Positions 10,271 to 20,562 of a stretch of 64,000 nt of DNA are shown here, piece by piece. The first letter of the stretch is position 1. Each line of letters starts with the position of its first letter. The stretch covers positions 20,001-84,000 of the forward strand of contig JABUQX010078567.1 in NCBI GenBank assembly GCA_015478945.1, in the 5' to 3' direction. Both the position numbers and the translations under genes were made by a program. The notes beneath the pieces are model-generated. The model did not search any database, was not told where the DNA came from, and saw nothing but the letters and a program-made list of their open reading frames with translations. This stretch comes from Trachelipus rathkii. Taxonomy: Eukaryota; Arthropoda; Malacostraca; Isopoda; Trachelipodidae.

Positions 10271-11954
10271 CTATTTTCCTGTTTAAATTTTTCACTTTTA
10301 TTTTTTAATTTTTTTGTTTTTGTTAACATTTTTTGTTTACGTAAAAATCACTTAACCACGCAGACATGCTCCACCTCTTCCCCTCACAGTCCTTGGATAT
10401 AATTTAAGAATTAGACGGTTTAATGACTTACATACATGAAAACCCATCCTTATACTTGAATAAATAGGGTAATAAATTAATAGTTTTTACGTTTTAAAAG
10501 TAAAGCGTTAACAAAAGTAGAAAATAAACAAAAGAATAAACATTTTTATAAACAACATAAAGGTTTTTTTCCTAAATGTAAAATTAAACTAATAAATTAT
10601 TAACGCTTAAAAACAAAACAGTAAATATAAAATAATACTTAAATAAAGTAATAAAAAGTTAGTAAACATAAATATGAAATTAAATTTCCTTATTAGAAAA
10701 AAACAAATATTAAAGTTAAAGCTTACAAAAAGAAAACGAGATAGAAATAAATATTAGGTATATGAAAATAAATTAAAGTATATAGGTTACAGGTTAAAAT
10801 AAAATATAAAAACATAAAAGCTACCACTCGAAGCTTTGAAAACGGAATACAATTCACTGTGTCATAGAAATGACGTCAATCATACATTATAATGGAATTT
10901 GTCATGTGAACACGTATTACATAAAAATGGGTTATGTTTTGCAACAACGGAGGGATACAATAGGTATTGAAATATTGGCATCTAATGATATGTTAAGTTA
11001 ATGCAAGTTAGGTTAGGTGATATGTTATTAGGTGTTGTTATGTTAGCAGTAATTGGTAAGTTAGGATATTTTCTAATGTACACCGTAGATTACGTGTGTT
11101 AGATCAATATGTTAGTTTATGTTGATAGGTTAAGACCGTTGTTTATATTAGGTAAGGCTAGACTCGATTAGATTGTTAGAAAAGAGAAGATAGATATAAT
11201 AATAAATTCAAGTGCCGTTATAACTAACAATGCATAAGATGGAGAGCCTGTATATTTAACAAGGTTTGGTTGCTATAGTAACCATGCATTTATTCTACGA
11301 AATTCTCAAAAAATTTCATTTTATGCGTGAAACCCCGTTTTGGAGTTCGACCCCACCTCAAGTAAAGTGGTTTCTTATGATTAGTTAGTTTTCCTTTATT
11401 CAGCTTGCTTAGTTAAGTTCTCCTCCCTTTTTTCTTACAGGATTTCTCCTTTTATTTCTTTTGAAACCATGTTTTGGGAGTTTTAAACACCCAGTAGGGG
11501 ACTGAAAATCTCAAAATTGGAATATCCGTAATTGATAACATTTAGATTGACACGTCATATGCCAAGCTAAAAGTTTGTTCACAGATCCGACTCCGTCTCG
11601 GAAGCTTCATAAGATTTCTATGTTGGGGCTACAACCTATTCTCATTCGATTTTCTTGATCATCTTTCTCTTTTTTTCGATTTCGGGTGGAATGCGGTAGT
11701 GCTAAGCCGGACGCCCGCTTTAGGGCTAGGGACATTCCTGACGTGGCGGCGATAGGAATCTTAATATATATCCATTGAACTTGAACGCTAGTCATGTAGT
11801 ATTCCTCTGATTTTTCCTTTTCGGTGGTGTGCTTAATCGCGTCTAGTCCCTACTTTGCAAGGAGCTTGAAAGCGCTTTTTGTTTCTGGGTAAATTGAGTT
11901 TTGATAAGCGTGTGAGGATTTGTACTGATGTTTTACATACACTAAAAGCAGTAA
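10271..11954. other. AT-rich spacer, no gene identified
   Basis: T-rich to 10330 and A-rich at about 10430-10830, then more balanced. A GTTAGGTTAGG pair occurs near 11006. Positions 11328-11363 and 11461-11500 share a diverged TGAAACC..GTTTTGG motif. A 62-codon minus-strand frame at 11607-11795 has mixed composition but no family I can name. Confidence 0.45.
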
Positions 11955-12055
11955 AATCAGTAATCAAACTGTCCTCGCCTCCTTGCCCATCCATGATCTA
12001 CTGATCTATTGGATTCTAGTAGGTCATATTTTAGCTAAAGGAGGATACGCAAGTT
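11955..12055 (+). repeat. Duplicated segment A, copy 1
   Basis: Aligns with 12905-13000. Both contain an AATCAGTAA block, a CTCCT/CC-rich block, CCA(A)TGATCTA(C/T)TGATCT and a GTCATATT end in the same order. Confidence 0.6.
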
Positions 12056-12114
12056 GATTTTGTTTTACATACCGCGTTATACTATGGGAAGCAAGTTAAA
12101 TCAGCGCAGAATCT

Positions 12115-12200
12115 GTAACTCAACTGCGTGGTTGGCGTCGTGCTCACCAGGCTCTCTTCGGCGAGCGCTAGCTGTCGCGTCTGATCCCTGAGGTGGGCTT
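12115..12200 (+). repeat. Possible tRNA-derived SINE head
   Basis: GCGTGGTTGGCG at 12126 resembles an RNA polymerase III A box. GCGTCTGATCCCTGAG at about 12177-12192 resembles a B box with substitutions. The spacing of about 50 bp is normal for tRNA-like promoters. The sequence does not fold into a proper tRNA by inspection, so if real it is a decayed SINE head and not a tRNA gene. Confidence 0.25.
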
Positions 12201-12569
12201 GTGGCATAGGCGCTGTCGATCGAGTGAATTTCATTCTTTGGGATTAAATCATGATGAAAATACTATATCAATTTTTAGTCAGTCTTATCTGATGCTATAC
12301 CGAGATTATCCAGATGCTGCCGTGGGAGCGTTATGTGACCGAAGCAATAGTGTTGTCACAATTATCGCGATACGCTATAACAGTTGGCATCCAGCTTGTG
12401 TTAGAGTGACTATGAGATGATGAGATCGTCCAGGTGCGAACGAAGACCGCTGAGGTATAGCTAGCTGGGTTTAATCTTCTGTTAGAGGCTAAAGCGCAAT
12501 TGAGAGAGTGTGAACCATTAGACGAAGTTTGCCAAGCACTTAATCAATAGGATAAGTCTAGAATGCTAG

Positions 12570-12840
12570 ACGATAACCAGACCAGAAACGTAACCTATTC
12601 ATCAACTTGTCAAGCATATCTCTAAACCATATCAATTTGTTAAATTTACATTAGCGTAGTAAGATTTAACAAATATTTATCATACCTTACCTAATTATCA
12701 TAGATCAATGAATATACGCCAACGTAACAAAGTTTTTTTTACTTAACATAATAATATTTACAAAATTTAATCATAACCTTACTAACTATCATAATTCCCA
12801 GAATAATTGCAAACATAACAAGTTTTTATCCAAACATAAC
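12570..12840 (+). repeat. Duplicated segment B, copy 1
   Basis: Aligns with 13200-13475, offset about 630 bp. Shared ordered blocks are ACGTAACCTA, TATCAAT(T/G)..TTTACATTA, TTTAATCATAACCTT, an AATATACGC block and ATTGCAAACATA/ATGCAAACATA. Within the copy a ~100-bp subunit (TTTATCATACCTTACCTAATTATCAT and onward) is itself repeated. Confidence 0.65.
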
Positions 12841-12904
12841 ATAAAATAAGTTCTTTGAATAAAATATCATAGTAATCTGTAATAGTTTACTGTTCCTAAA
12901 GCAT

Positions 12905-13000
12905 TAATCAGTAACTCAACCACTCACCGTCTCCTACCCTCCAATGATCTATTGATCTTATTGATTCATGTCATATTAAAGTATCCATTTTGCGGATAAA
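12905..13000 (+). repeat. Duplicated segment A, copy 2
   Basis: Second copy of the 11955-12055 segment, about 950 bp downstream. Because A and B are duplicated with different offsets, the region is a composite and not one simple tandem duplication. Confidence 0.6.
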
Positions 13001-13199
13001 CATAGCATAAAAATAAGTTCTTTTACAGTAACGAAAATATGCTAAAGTAACAAAGTTTGCACATTAATAAAGCCTAACATAAAATAACCTGAACTATGAA
13101 TATAATGTACAGACGACAACCTACACAACCTTACACACGAATAAACTACTACAATTAACAAAGTTCCATACTTAACGACAGTATAACTAACTAACTCAG

Positions 13200-13475
13200 C
13201 GCACAAAGACGTAACCTACTCAACAGTTTGGCACCATAAATCTTCTAACCACTATCAATGGTTTAATTTTACATTAAGATGGTAATATTTTTTAACAAAA
13301 ATTTAATCATAACCTTGTCATTATCAATACTGAAGCCATCGAAATATACGCTAAACCGCAGTGGCAATGTTTTTTTTATTATATAAAAGATAGTAATTAT
13401 AACAAAAAATTTAACCATAACCTTACCTAATATCATTATAACTCACGGTAAATGCAAACATAGTTAAAGTTTTTT
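13200..13475 (+). repeat. Duplicated segment B, copy 2
   Basis: Second copy of the 12570-12840 segment. It includes a CGCAGTGGCAATG stretch not obvious in the first copy. Confidence 0.65.
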
Positions 13476-14048
13476 ATCCTCTTTAACACCTAAACTAATG
13501 AAATCATAACATACTTAACGCGTACACACACACAACAACAGTATTCTAAGAATTACACGTGTAATAAACTTTTCTTAACCAATAAAGCGAACATAGGGGA
13601 AAGTAAAACAAGTTTTCATTTTTTTAATCACATATATTTTTCATTGAAACAGGACCGTTATATAAGATACACCACCACAACATAAAAAACATTATACCTC
13701 TACTTTTTAATATATTAATTCATGCGCTAAGAGGGGGACATGTGGCGATTTCAACATAAACTAGCAATGTTCTTATATCCCTCAAATCAAAGGATGTCAA
13801 CCCCCCTTTGAAGGATGTAAGTATAAATGTCCATTCTGGGCACCGCAGTGTGCAGGAAAAAAGCATTATCACTTAACACATATGCACAACGACAGAAAAA
13901 ATTGGTAGCAAGACACATGGCTCAGAAAAATGCGTGAACTTGTCGAGAAAAGCTAGATAATTATGGGAGTCCGACTGGCCGCGGCAGACATGATAGAAAA
14001 CAGCGACAGGAGGAAGAAGGCCACACCTGAAACCAAGCGACTAGTAGG
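13476..14048. other. Spacer, no gene identified
   Basis: AT-rich up to about 13700, then more balanced around 13740-14048. A short frame from 13963 reads a charged stretch (ENSDRRKKATPETKR) and then runs into the pyrimidine tract. It may be the tail of a decayed element, but I cannot name one. Confidence 0.4.
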
Positions 14049-14054
14049 CCCGCA

Positions 14055-14226
14055 TTTTTTCTTTTTTCTTTTCTTTCCTTTTTTTTTTCGTTTTTTTTTT
14101 TTTTTTTATTTTTCCACTTTTAGTGCTGCTTTGTTTTTTTTGTTTTTTTGTTATTTTTTTTGTTTTATCGTTTCTTTTCTTGTTTTTCTTTTCTTATTTA
14201 TTTTATCTCCTCTTATCTTTTTCTAG
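14055..14226. repeat. T-rich homopolymeric tract
   Basis: About 170 bp of almost pure T with scattered C and G. The Phe-rich open frames here are artefacts of T runs. Confidence 0.85.
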
Positions 14227-14450
14227 GTTCCTGGCCTGGACTCACTCCTTAGATCGAACTTGCAGGGCGTCCCGATGCTTCACTGGATTTCTTTGCCTGT
14301 CCTTCTGAAATTTTTTGAACCACTTCTGTCCCCATATTTGATATTGTATTTTCATTCAATCTTTTTATGTAGAATTCCATTGATAAGCCGTCGACGCCTG
14401 CATGTCGATGCTAATGCTATCGCTTCAGTCCGTATGTATGTTAAATATTA
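14227..14450. other. Spacer, no gene seen
   Basis: Balanced-composition DNA between the T tract and an AT array. It has short frames only and no recognised motif. Confidence 0.4.
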
Positions 14451-14585
14451 ATATTATATATATTACTATATAATATATATTATTTATTATTTCTTTATTA
14501 TTATATATTATAATTTAAAAGTATATATATATTTATTTTCTTACTATTAGTCTTATATTTTTAAAATCAAATATTTATAGTATTC

Positions 14586-14631
<46 letters not shown>

Positions 14632-14765
14632 TATAATAATATGTAATATATATTTATTATTATAATTAATTATATATATTATATATTATATATATATACA
14701 ACATAAATATATTATACATTATATATAGTGATTATTATTATGATTAGTATTAATATTTATGATAT
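14451..14765. repeat. AT-rich array with (AT)n core
   Basis: Interrupted TA/TTA repeats with a clean (AT)n core at about 14588-14625. Confidence 0.85.
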
Positions 14766-15360
14766 GCTCTATCGTAGAATTATATGATATTTCACTTATA
14801 TGTTTCGTATGTCTGTTTTTTCTGCATAGTTTGGTTTAACCATGAGCATCAACAATCCGTTCCCTGTTCCGAAGACCTAGTTTATTCACAGATCGACAGC
14901 GCGGCAGTGTGCGGTCCCCACGGCTCACGACTCCTTCCAGGGCACTTACTCTGCGATGTGACCCCAGGCTGAGATGTGGATACCCGGCCGTCCGTTGTCG
15001 CGGTCGTCTTCCAAGCAGAAGAGAGAGTAAGATCGGCTAAACCTTCGAGTATGACGTCATTTTGGGTTGAGGGAGTGCCAGGTATGTGCACGAGCGCAGC
15101 TGTAGAAGAGCACTGTTTGCGTTGACTTATTAGCATACCTTTGTCGATGTAGAAGAAGGATACATTGTTCCTTATAAGGCCGCCACTCACACGAGTCTAC
15201 CATTTGACTCGTGATATACTGTCTGTATAAATCCGTTATATCTATTATTCATTGATCTTAAGAAGAGACGGCACAGGAAGAAGTATCCCACAACTATCTT
15301 TTGCAGTTGTAAGCGTAACAATAGAGGGCAAATAACCGACGTAGGCTGTTCCGATTAACT
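14766..15360. other. Moderate-GC stretch, no gene identified
   Basis: A 102-codon minus-strand frame spans 14882-15190 and is rich in Ser and Thr with no recognised domain. An ATGACGTCAT palindrome sits at 15051-15060. Composition differs from the surrounding AT repeats, so an old exon or element fragment is possible, but nothing in the sequence decides it. Confidence 0.35.
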
Positions 15361-15600
15361 CGAAGGGTGGTCATTGCGTCGGCGCGCGCGATGCGTGCGG
15401 GGCTTGTAGCGTACGGTGGACCCGACTCCATCGTAGATCGCGGATGATCGTGATCATTCGGGTGGCTTGTGTAGGTTCTACTAGTATCCGCGGCGATGTT
15501 CGTTGTCGCACGATCCTTGAGTCGATCACACACCGCCGTCAGGCTGGATCGGCTCTCGATGACACAGTGGCTGCGCGACAATGGTATGGCTTACTGGGCG
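15361..15600. other. CpG-dense patch
   Basis: By my count about 31 CpG dinucleotides fall in 240 bp, including a GCGCGCGCG run near 15381, plus several GATC sites. The flanks have very few CpGs. A 95-codon minus-strand frame (15294-15581) overlaps it, with high Arg, Thr and Ser and no family I recognise. This could be an unmethylated regulatory island, a foreign insert or consensus noise. Confidence 0.5.
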
Positions 15601-16700
15601 TCGCAATTAAGTAGCTCTTGGAGTTGAATCTTGTCAGTGAGTGTATTGGTTTAAACAATAAACAATAATCAAGAATGGCTGTCAGTCAACTCAGAATCGC
15701 ACATGGCAATCATGAGGATGGGGCCCAGATGGACGCTGTGCTTGACGGAGTGGTGGGTGGTAGGTTGAAAGGAGATTTACTGCGAAAAAGACAACCCGCG
15801 CTATCCTTGTTTCTTGAAACTCGCTCTTGAGCGAAGATATACATGTAAACAACTATGATTATTCTTTTTGGTAAAAACACGGAATTGCGGTGGCAATGAT
15901 TCATGGGATAGACTGCCGGTAGATCATCGATCCGCGCGGGAATGGGGCTCAAAGGAAGGGTGGTAAAAGAAAGAGGGGCTTAGAGTATTTTTGCGATTCA
16001 AAGAAAGGGAGCATGTATAGACGCAACGATAGACCTGCTTGATGATTTACTGATTTACTGATTTTTACAACTGCTTTTAAGTAGCGGTAATGTACAGCAA
16101 ACAATAACTCAACACATTTTATTTTTCGCAATAGTGTATGGTTCAAGATAGAGGAAACAAAAAAAAAATAAAAAAAAAAAGATAAAAATAAAAAAAAACA
16201 AAAATATGACTTTATATAAAGCAATCAGTTATTTCATTCATATAGATCAATAGTCACGGGTGGGGGTTGGAGAGGGTAGGAAGGGCAAGTTTGATTTACT
16301 GCTTTGTTAATGAACAACTCCGCTGTTTAGGGTGTTGTAAAACGCGAATTTTTTAAAGATATAGAACATAAAAAGCAGTAAAAGTTGTTGTAAACAACTG
16401 TTTCCGAATACAGTATATGACAGGATAATAAACAAAGCATTAAAAAAAAAAAATGAACCTAAAAAAAAAATAAAAAATTGGATCGATAATGGAAATAATA
16501 AAATAAATCTAAAATAAATGCATAATCTGTAAAGGAGAGAAATGTATAAATAAAATCATGCATAAATGGATATTTGTTGACGTTTATAAAAAGAAACGAG
16601 AAATTTTTGAAAAATAGAATGTCAGTTCAGCCTGCAAATAAACGGATTTAATTTACTACTCAGACCCCACCGGCTCCAGCACTGGGTTGCTGGTACCGAA
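15601..16700. other. Spacer, no gene identified
   Basis: Mixed composition to about 16060, then A-rich with A runs near 16150-16200 and 16440-16475. An 80-codon minus-strand frame at 15710-15952 and a Phe-rich one at 15949-16224 have no recognised features. Confidence 0.4.
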
Positions 16701-16715
16701 CGTCTGTCTCCTTCC

Positions 16716-16925
16716 TCAGAACTCTTTCCTTCTCTGGGCTAGGGAGGGCCTGACCCAAATTCCAGAGTAAAATGTTTGTTTTGGGGGAACTAAGACACGA
16801 TAAATAAAATCAGATAGATATCCAAGTCTATTAAATATGTTAAAGATATTTTCAATTTCTGAATCAATTATATTTGTGGTCCGATAGTTTAAAAGTCTCA
16901 AAAGTAGATGTGATATAATAAAGAG
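16716..16925 (-). pseudogene. Possible Penelope-like RT fragment
   Basis: The minus-strand frame reads LLNYRTTNIIDSEIENI, then a FNRLGY..DFIYRV block and a KQTFYS block. An acidic DSEI stretch, an LGY or NGYP motif and a short FI-hydrophobic helix in this order recall the segment after the catalytic palm in Penelope-like reverse transcriptases. Only about 60 residues are open, with no catalytic motif and no GIY-YIG endonuclease nearby, so the assignment is tentative. It is a fragment ending in a stop. It lies back to back with the Gypsy integrase that begins just to its right. Confidence 0.35.
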
Positions 16926-18100
16926 GGTAATGTACTGTCAGCACAGGACATTATTGATCTTCAGGAAAGGTCAGAGGTGGTAAGGATGTTGAAGGAAAAG
17001 GTTCAGAGGAAACAGGTACTAACTAAAAAGGATACACTATTAAAGGAATTTTTTAGGTACCGGAATGATTTCTTAATAAACAAGTCAATCTTAGTAAAGA
17101 AGAATGGGACAGGACAAGACTAGTTGTGCGGTTTATGATTTAACCACCAGGTTGGTGAGCGTGATGTGCAATCACACACGGAACAGTGGCGCACATGTGG
17201 AAGAGAACAAAGTTGTTGGACCTGGTATCCAAGGCACGTAGGCATCCAAGGGATTCACAGTGGTACAGATGGGTAATGTCGGAACGTTGCCCAAAAGTGT
17301 CATTGTATATAGTGAAGCCAACCGAGGTGTATTTTCCGCCAATCTGGAAAATGAGAGGTTCAAGAACCCTTTGAGCTGGTGCAGTAGATGTAATGGGATG
17401 CCGAAACAAGGAAATGGGATGGTGGTCATGTCTGGTGCAATTAGATCATTGCAGTTAAGTGGCTATGGTGAAGCCCTAAGGGATAAATCCTGCAAAGAGT
17501 GTGGTTGACGTTTTCGAGTGCGAGATGTTACCGGCTTTTGTGAGGTGCCTTACAAGGTACTGACGGATAACGGAGTAGAGTTAAGGAGTGGCAGGTTTAG
17601 AGTGAAAATGTTGCGGAATTACGTTTGGACACATCTACAGCAAGTCTTACAAGCCAGCAAGTAATCTGGGGGCTGTGGAACGCGCCAATAGAACTTTTTT
17701 TGCCGAGTTCTTAAGGAACATCCCACCATGGAAGAAGGTGCCGATTGGGATACTTCATTTGACAATGGGCAGTGCTAGTTTACATGGTACGAGGCATTGC
17801 AGAGTTGGGAATGTTCCCAGAGGAAAAACTAATGGTGGAAAGGCATAAAAAAGGAAGGGTGATACCAAATTCCAAAGGCATCAGCAGGAAAATGGCGGAA
17901 GGGTACAACCCTAACTGGGTTACCGGTAATGCCGGTGGGAGTAAGGGTAAAAGGACAGGTTTGTCACGGTTGAGAGGAGTCTTGACAACAAAGTTAGGCA
18001 ATGAAATATGAAGGGCATGGTGTAATGCACCAAGGTCATATCCGGGAAATGTCGTATGCACAATACAAGGAAAAATCAAAGGTAGCGTAGGGTACAATTA
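16917..18100 (+). pseudogene. Ty3/Gypsy integrase (pol 3' part), frameshifted
   Basis: This is the 3' part of a Ty3/Gypsy retrotransposon pol: the pre-integrase linker, zinc-binding domain, DDE catalytic core and C-terminal module. The linker is open at 16917-17122. The zinc domain shows TGC at 17288 and TGT at 17298, giving a Cys-x2-Cys pair after one extra base. Catalytic positions are Asp 17387-17389 (VDVMG-like once one missing G is allowed), Asp 17566-17568 in VLTDNGVE and Glu 17678-17680 in a VERANRT block. They lie about 60 and 37 codons apart, which fits D-D-35-E. MVRG..ELGMFPEEKLMVERH follows at 17780-17850. A GPY/F-type end (LGNEI, a GxW motif, GNVVCTIQGK) lies at about 17990-18080. 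At least six frame changes break it. No RT or RNase H lies directly upstream, so this is a 5'-truncated copy. Confidence 0.85.
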
Positions 18101-18299
18101 ACTCGCATTTTAACAGGTGTGGGCGGATCCCCGGCAATACTTAGACAGTATTTCCAGTGTGAGGAAGGTGGAACCGGAGGAAAAGGAGTACAAAGGAGAA
18201 TATAGAAAGTGATGGAACAGGTACGTGAAGAAGGTATAGTCCATGTACCATGGGTTGGACAAGTAACACAGGAAGGTACAAACACCAAGAAACAAGGAG

Positions 18300-18943
18300 C
18301 AAAAATCAAGGAAGCATGAAGATTGTTAAAACAGATGGAATAACAGGGAGTAACTGGTAAAAGAAGTGTGTCGGTGCAGACAGAGGACCAGGTGGGAGAC
18401 AATAAAGGCACCCAAACGGAGAGTGTCAGCATGATACTTTCACCGGTGGATATAAGTGAACACCTTGAATGGTTCGACGAGATAGGAGTAGATAATGACC
18501 AGGAGAGCGAATTTGACATTGAAGCTTTGAGAATCAATAGGGTTGCACGCCAAAGGACAGTTATCTATCGTTCGGCAGTAGGAGTCCATGATGAGAATAT
18601 AAGGAGGAAACGGATCAGATTTAGACGAGATTAGTAGGTTTCCAATGAAATGGTACCTACTGAGAACCAAGATACAGACTTTGGGACACACGAGGAAGAT
18701 CAGGTGGAGGAACAGGTGGAGGAAGTAGGTGAAGTCAATATTAAGGTGACTAGCCCCGAGGGCTCAGAGTATAGGCCAAGATCTATTTATGAAGAGCTTA
18801 TGGAAGTAGGTAAAGTCCCGGACGCTATGATGATTGGTACCAGTGCTAGACAACAGGAACGGAGGGCATCAGAACCAGAGGATCTGTACAGGGCACCGTT
18901 TACCAAGGTCGAGAGGACGGTACCGGAACAGCCAATGTAATGT
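18300..18943 (+). pseudogene. Acidic C-terminal extension of the Gypsy pol
   Basis: Frame 2 stays largely open from about 18302 to 18940. It is interrupted by TGA at 18317, TAA at 18341 and the adjacent TAG TAG at 18632-18637. It encodes a hydrophilic, acidic tail after the integrase: SVQTEDQ and NKGTQTE near its start, a DQVEEQVEEVGEV stretch at about 18700-18740, then an Arg/Glu-rich end at about 18840-18940. No transmembrane segment or signal peptide is visible, so it does not look like an envelope gene. It could be the end of pol or a separate small ORF. Frames with only point stops suggest this part decayed less than the integrase. Confidence 0.5.
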
Positions 18944-19059
18944 AGGAGGTCATTAGATGTTGAGGAAAAGGACCGAAGCACGAGAGGAGAAGCAGTCATA
19001 CCGGAAGGCATGGAGTAAGGTAGTAAGGTTGGCGATGATTATTTTTTTTTTTTTCTTTT

Positions 19060-19078
19060 AAGATTGTTGCACAATCTT
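19060..19078 (+). other. Perfect hairpin beside the polypurine tract
   Basis: AAGATTGT-TGC-ACAATCTT forms a perfect 8-bp stem with a 3-nt loop directly before the purine run. A T-rich run precedes it (19041-19059). It may belong to the element's 3' untranslated region, for example as a polyadenylation or RNA-packaging structure, but function is inference. Confidence 0.7.
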
Positions 19079-19087
19079 GGAGGGGAG
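19079..19087 (+). promoter_or_regulatory. Putative polypurine tract of the Gypsy element
   Basis: GGAGGGGAG lies about 140 bp after the end of the acidic tail and just before TTATATGGCGG. In Ty3/Gypsy elements a purine run of this kind primes plus-strand synthesis directly before the 3' LTR. The LTR would normally start with TG, and here one base may be missing. Confidence 0.55.
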
Positions 19088-19588
19088 TTATATGGCGGAT
19101 TGATCTATTGATATTGATTTATTGAATCTACCACAGAAAAGGACACACGAGATCGAGCAAGACGCGGTAGCGCAGACCGAGAAATATGGCCTCACAGCGA
19201 TATATTCAATGATAGTGAACTCTCCTAAGAGAAGTTATTTAGGCACACGTGGAACACAGGATATGAGTTGAGGATTTCTCATATAAAGAAGTGTATCAAA
19301 GAGTCAATGTGGATTTTTCGATAATTTGGTTCGTGGAACTCACTAGATTTGAGTGTAGGAAGTAAAGTTTAAGATCATCAATTCCGCAAAGCTGGTTAAG
19401 AAAATCTTTATTTTGGAAGTTAAAATTAAAATTGGAAGATTTTGGCTATTTTGTTACTATATTTATGAAAAAAAAACCGGTCAGAAAGTGAATAATGCGA
19501 ATTAAAAGCAGAAACTAACGTTAAAATCAGGATTATTTTTTGAGAAGGAAAATGTAAAAGACAAGCCTTAAATATTTTTAAAATTAGG
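19088..19588 (+). mobile_element. Candidate 3' LTR region of the Gypsy element
   Basis: The sequence right of the purine run begins TTATATGGCGG and has no coding potential. A CATATAAAG box lies near 19278. I cannot find the right LTR edge or a matching 5' LTR in this window, so only the left boundary is suggested. Confidence 0.35.
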
Positions 19589-19820
19589 TTATTGGAGACT
19601 GTTATAGGGTTGAGTTAAGGAATGTGTTATTGAAGTGTTATGTTACTATTCCATGATTATTGGAGACTTGTTATAGGTTTGAGTAAGGAATTGGTGTTGA
19701 TGTTGAAGTGTTTTGGATTACTATTTTCATGATTATGAGACGGTTATAGGGTTTGAGTTTAATGGTATCTGTGTTTTGAGTGTTACGTTTACTATTTTAG
19801 TTCATTGGGAGACGGTTAAG
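19589..19820 (+). repeat. 68-76-bp tandem repeat, three copies plus a partial
   Basis: Units begin at about 19589, 19657 and 19733 with TTATTGGAGAC or TTATGAGAC, and a partial fourth starts near 19804. Each then has GTTATAGG(G)TTTGAG, a GAAGTGTT-like block and TTACTATTTCATGA. Length differences come from short indels. It may lie inside or just beyond the candidate LTR. Confidence 0.75.
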
Positions 19821-20395
19821 TTAGTTATATGAGAATGTCTCATATAGGGCGGAGTGCTAGGTATAAAGATAATTAAACGTATACCTATTATTAGAGCACC
19901 CTAGTGCACACAATCGCGATATGTAACATATTTACTGTAGCATAGCTACTGAGGGTAGAGAGTATCACAGCGAGGGGAGAGAGCTACAGAATGAATCATC
20001 TGTACAATATAAGTACGAAATGATAGACTAAAGAACACATCACTTGTACTGTAACTGGCAGACAGGTGCGTAGGAGACACAACTTAATATATGTATTAGC
20101 TCGACAGATGGAATATATATTATTATTATTATTTATTATTATTAGTTATCATAGATTGATTATATTGGCGCCTTATGTGAGTAGTATCACTGTAATCAAC
20201 TATTAGAGATATGTAATCACATTATTAATTAGTGTAATCTGATTGTGCGCGAACACTTCGACTAGAGTGCGTTATCGAGACTATGACCAAAGAGAACACG
20301 ATGGATATACGAACGAGGGCACGAAAGCTAATATACAGGAATCCAGAGAGAGTATTATTACACAAGTTATAATGAGGAGAGTTAGACGTTGAGTA
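19821..20395. other. Spacer, no gene seen
   Basis: Mixed-composition DNA with a short (TTA)n run near 20120-20150. No recognised coding or RNA feature. Confidence 0.5.
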
Positions 20396-20530
20396 TATAT
20401 GATAATCTATTATATTATTAATATTATTTATTATATTATTATTATTTCCACGAGAGATTAGGATAAATATATCTAATTTAATATATTCTTCATTATATAT
20501 TATTATTATTATTGTTGCAGTGTATATATA

Positions 20531-20562
<32 letters not shown>

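Noticed and set aside
11335..11365. GGAGTTCGACCCC as a tRNA T-arm
   Set aside because: The upstream 70 bp have no D arm, anticodon arm or acceptor complement.
18368..18943. Acidic frames after the integrase as an envelope gene
   Set aside because: There is no signal peptide, transmembrane segment, fusion peptide or Cys pattern. The product is hydrophilic throughout.
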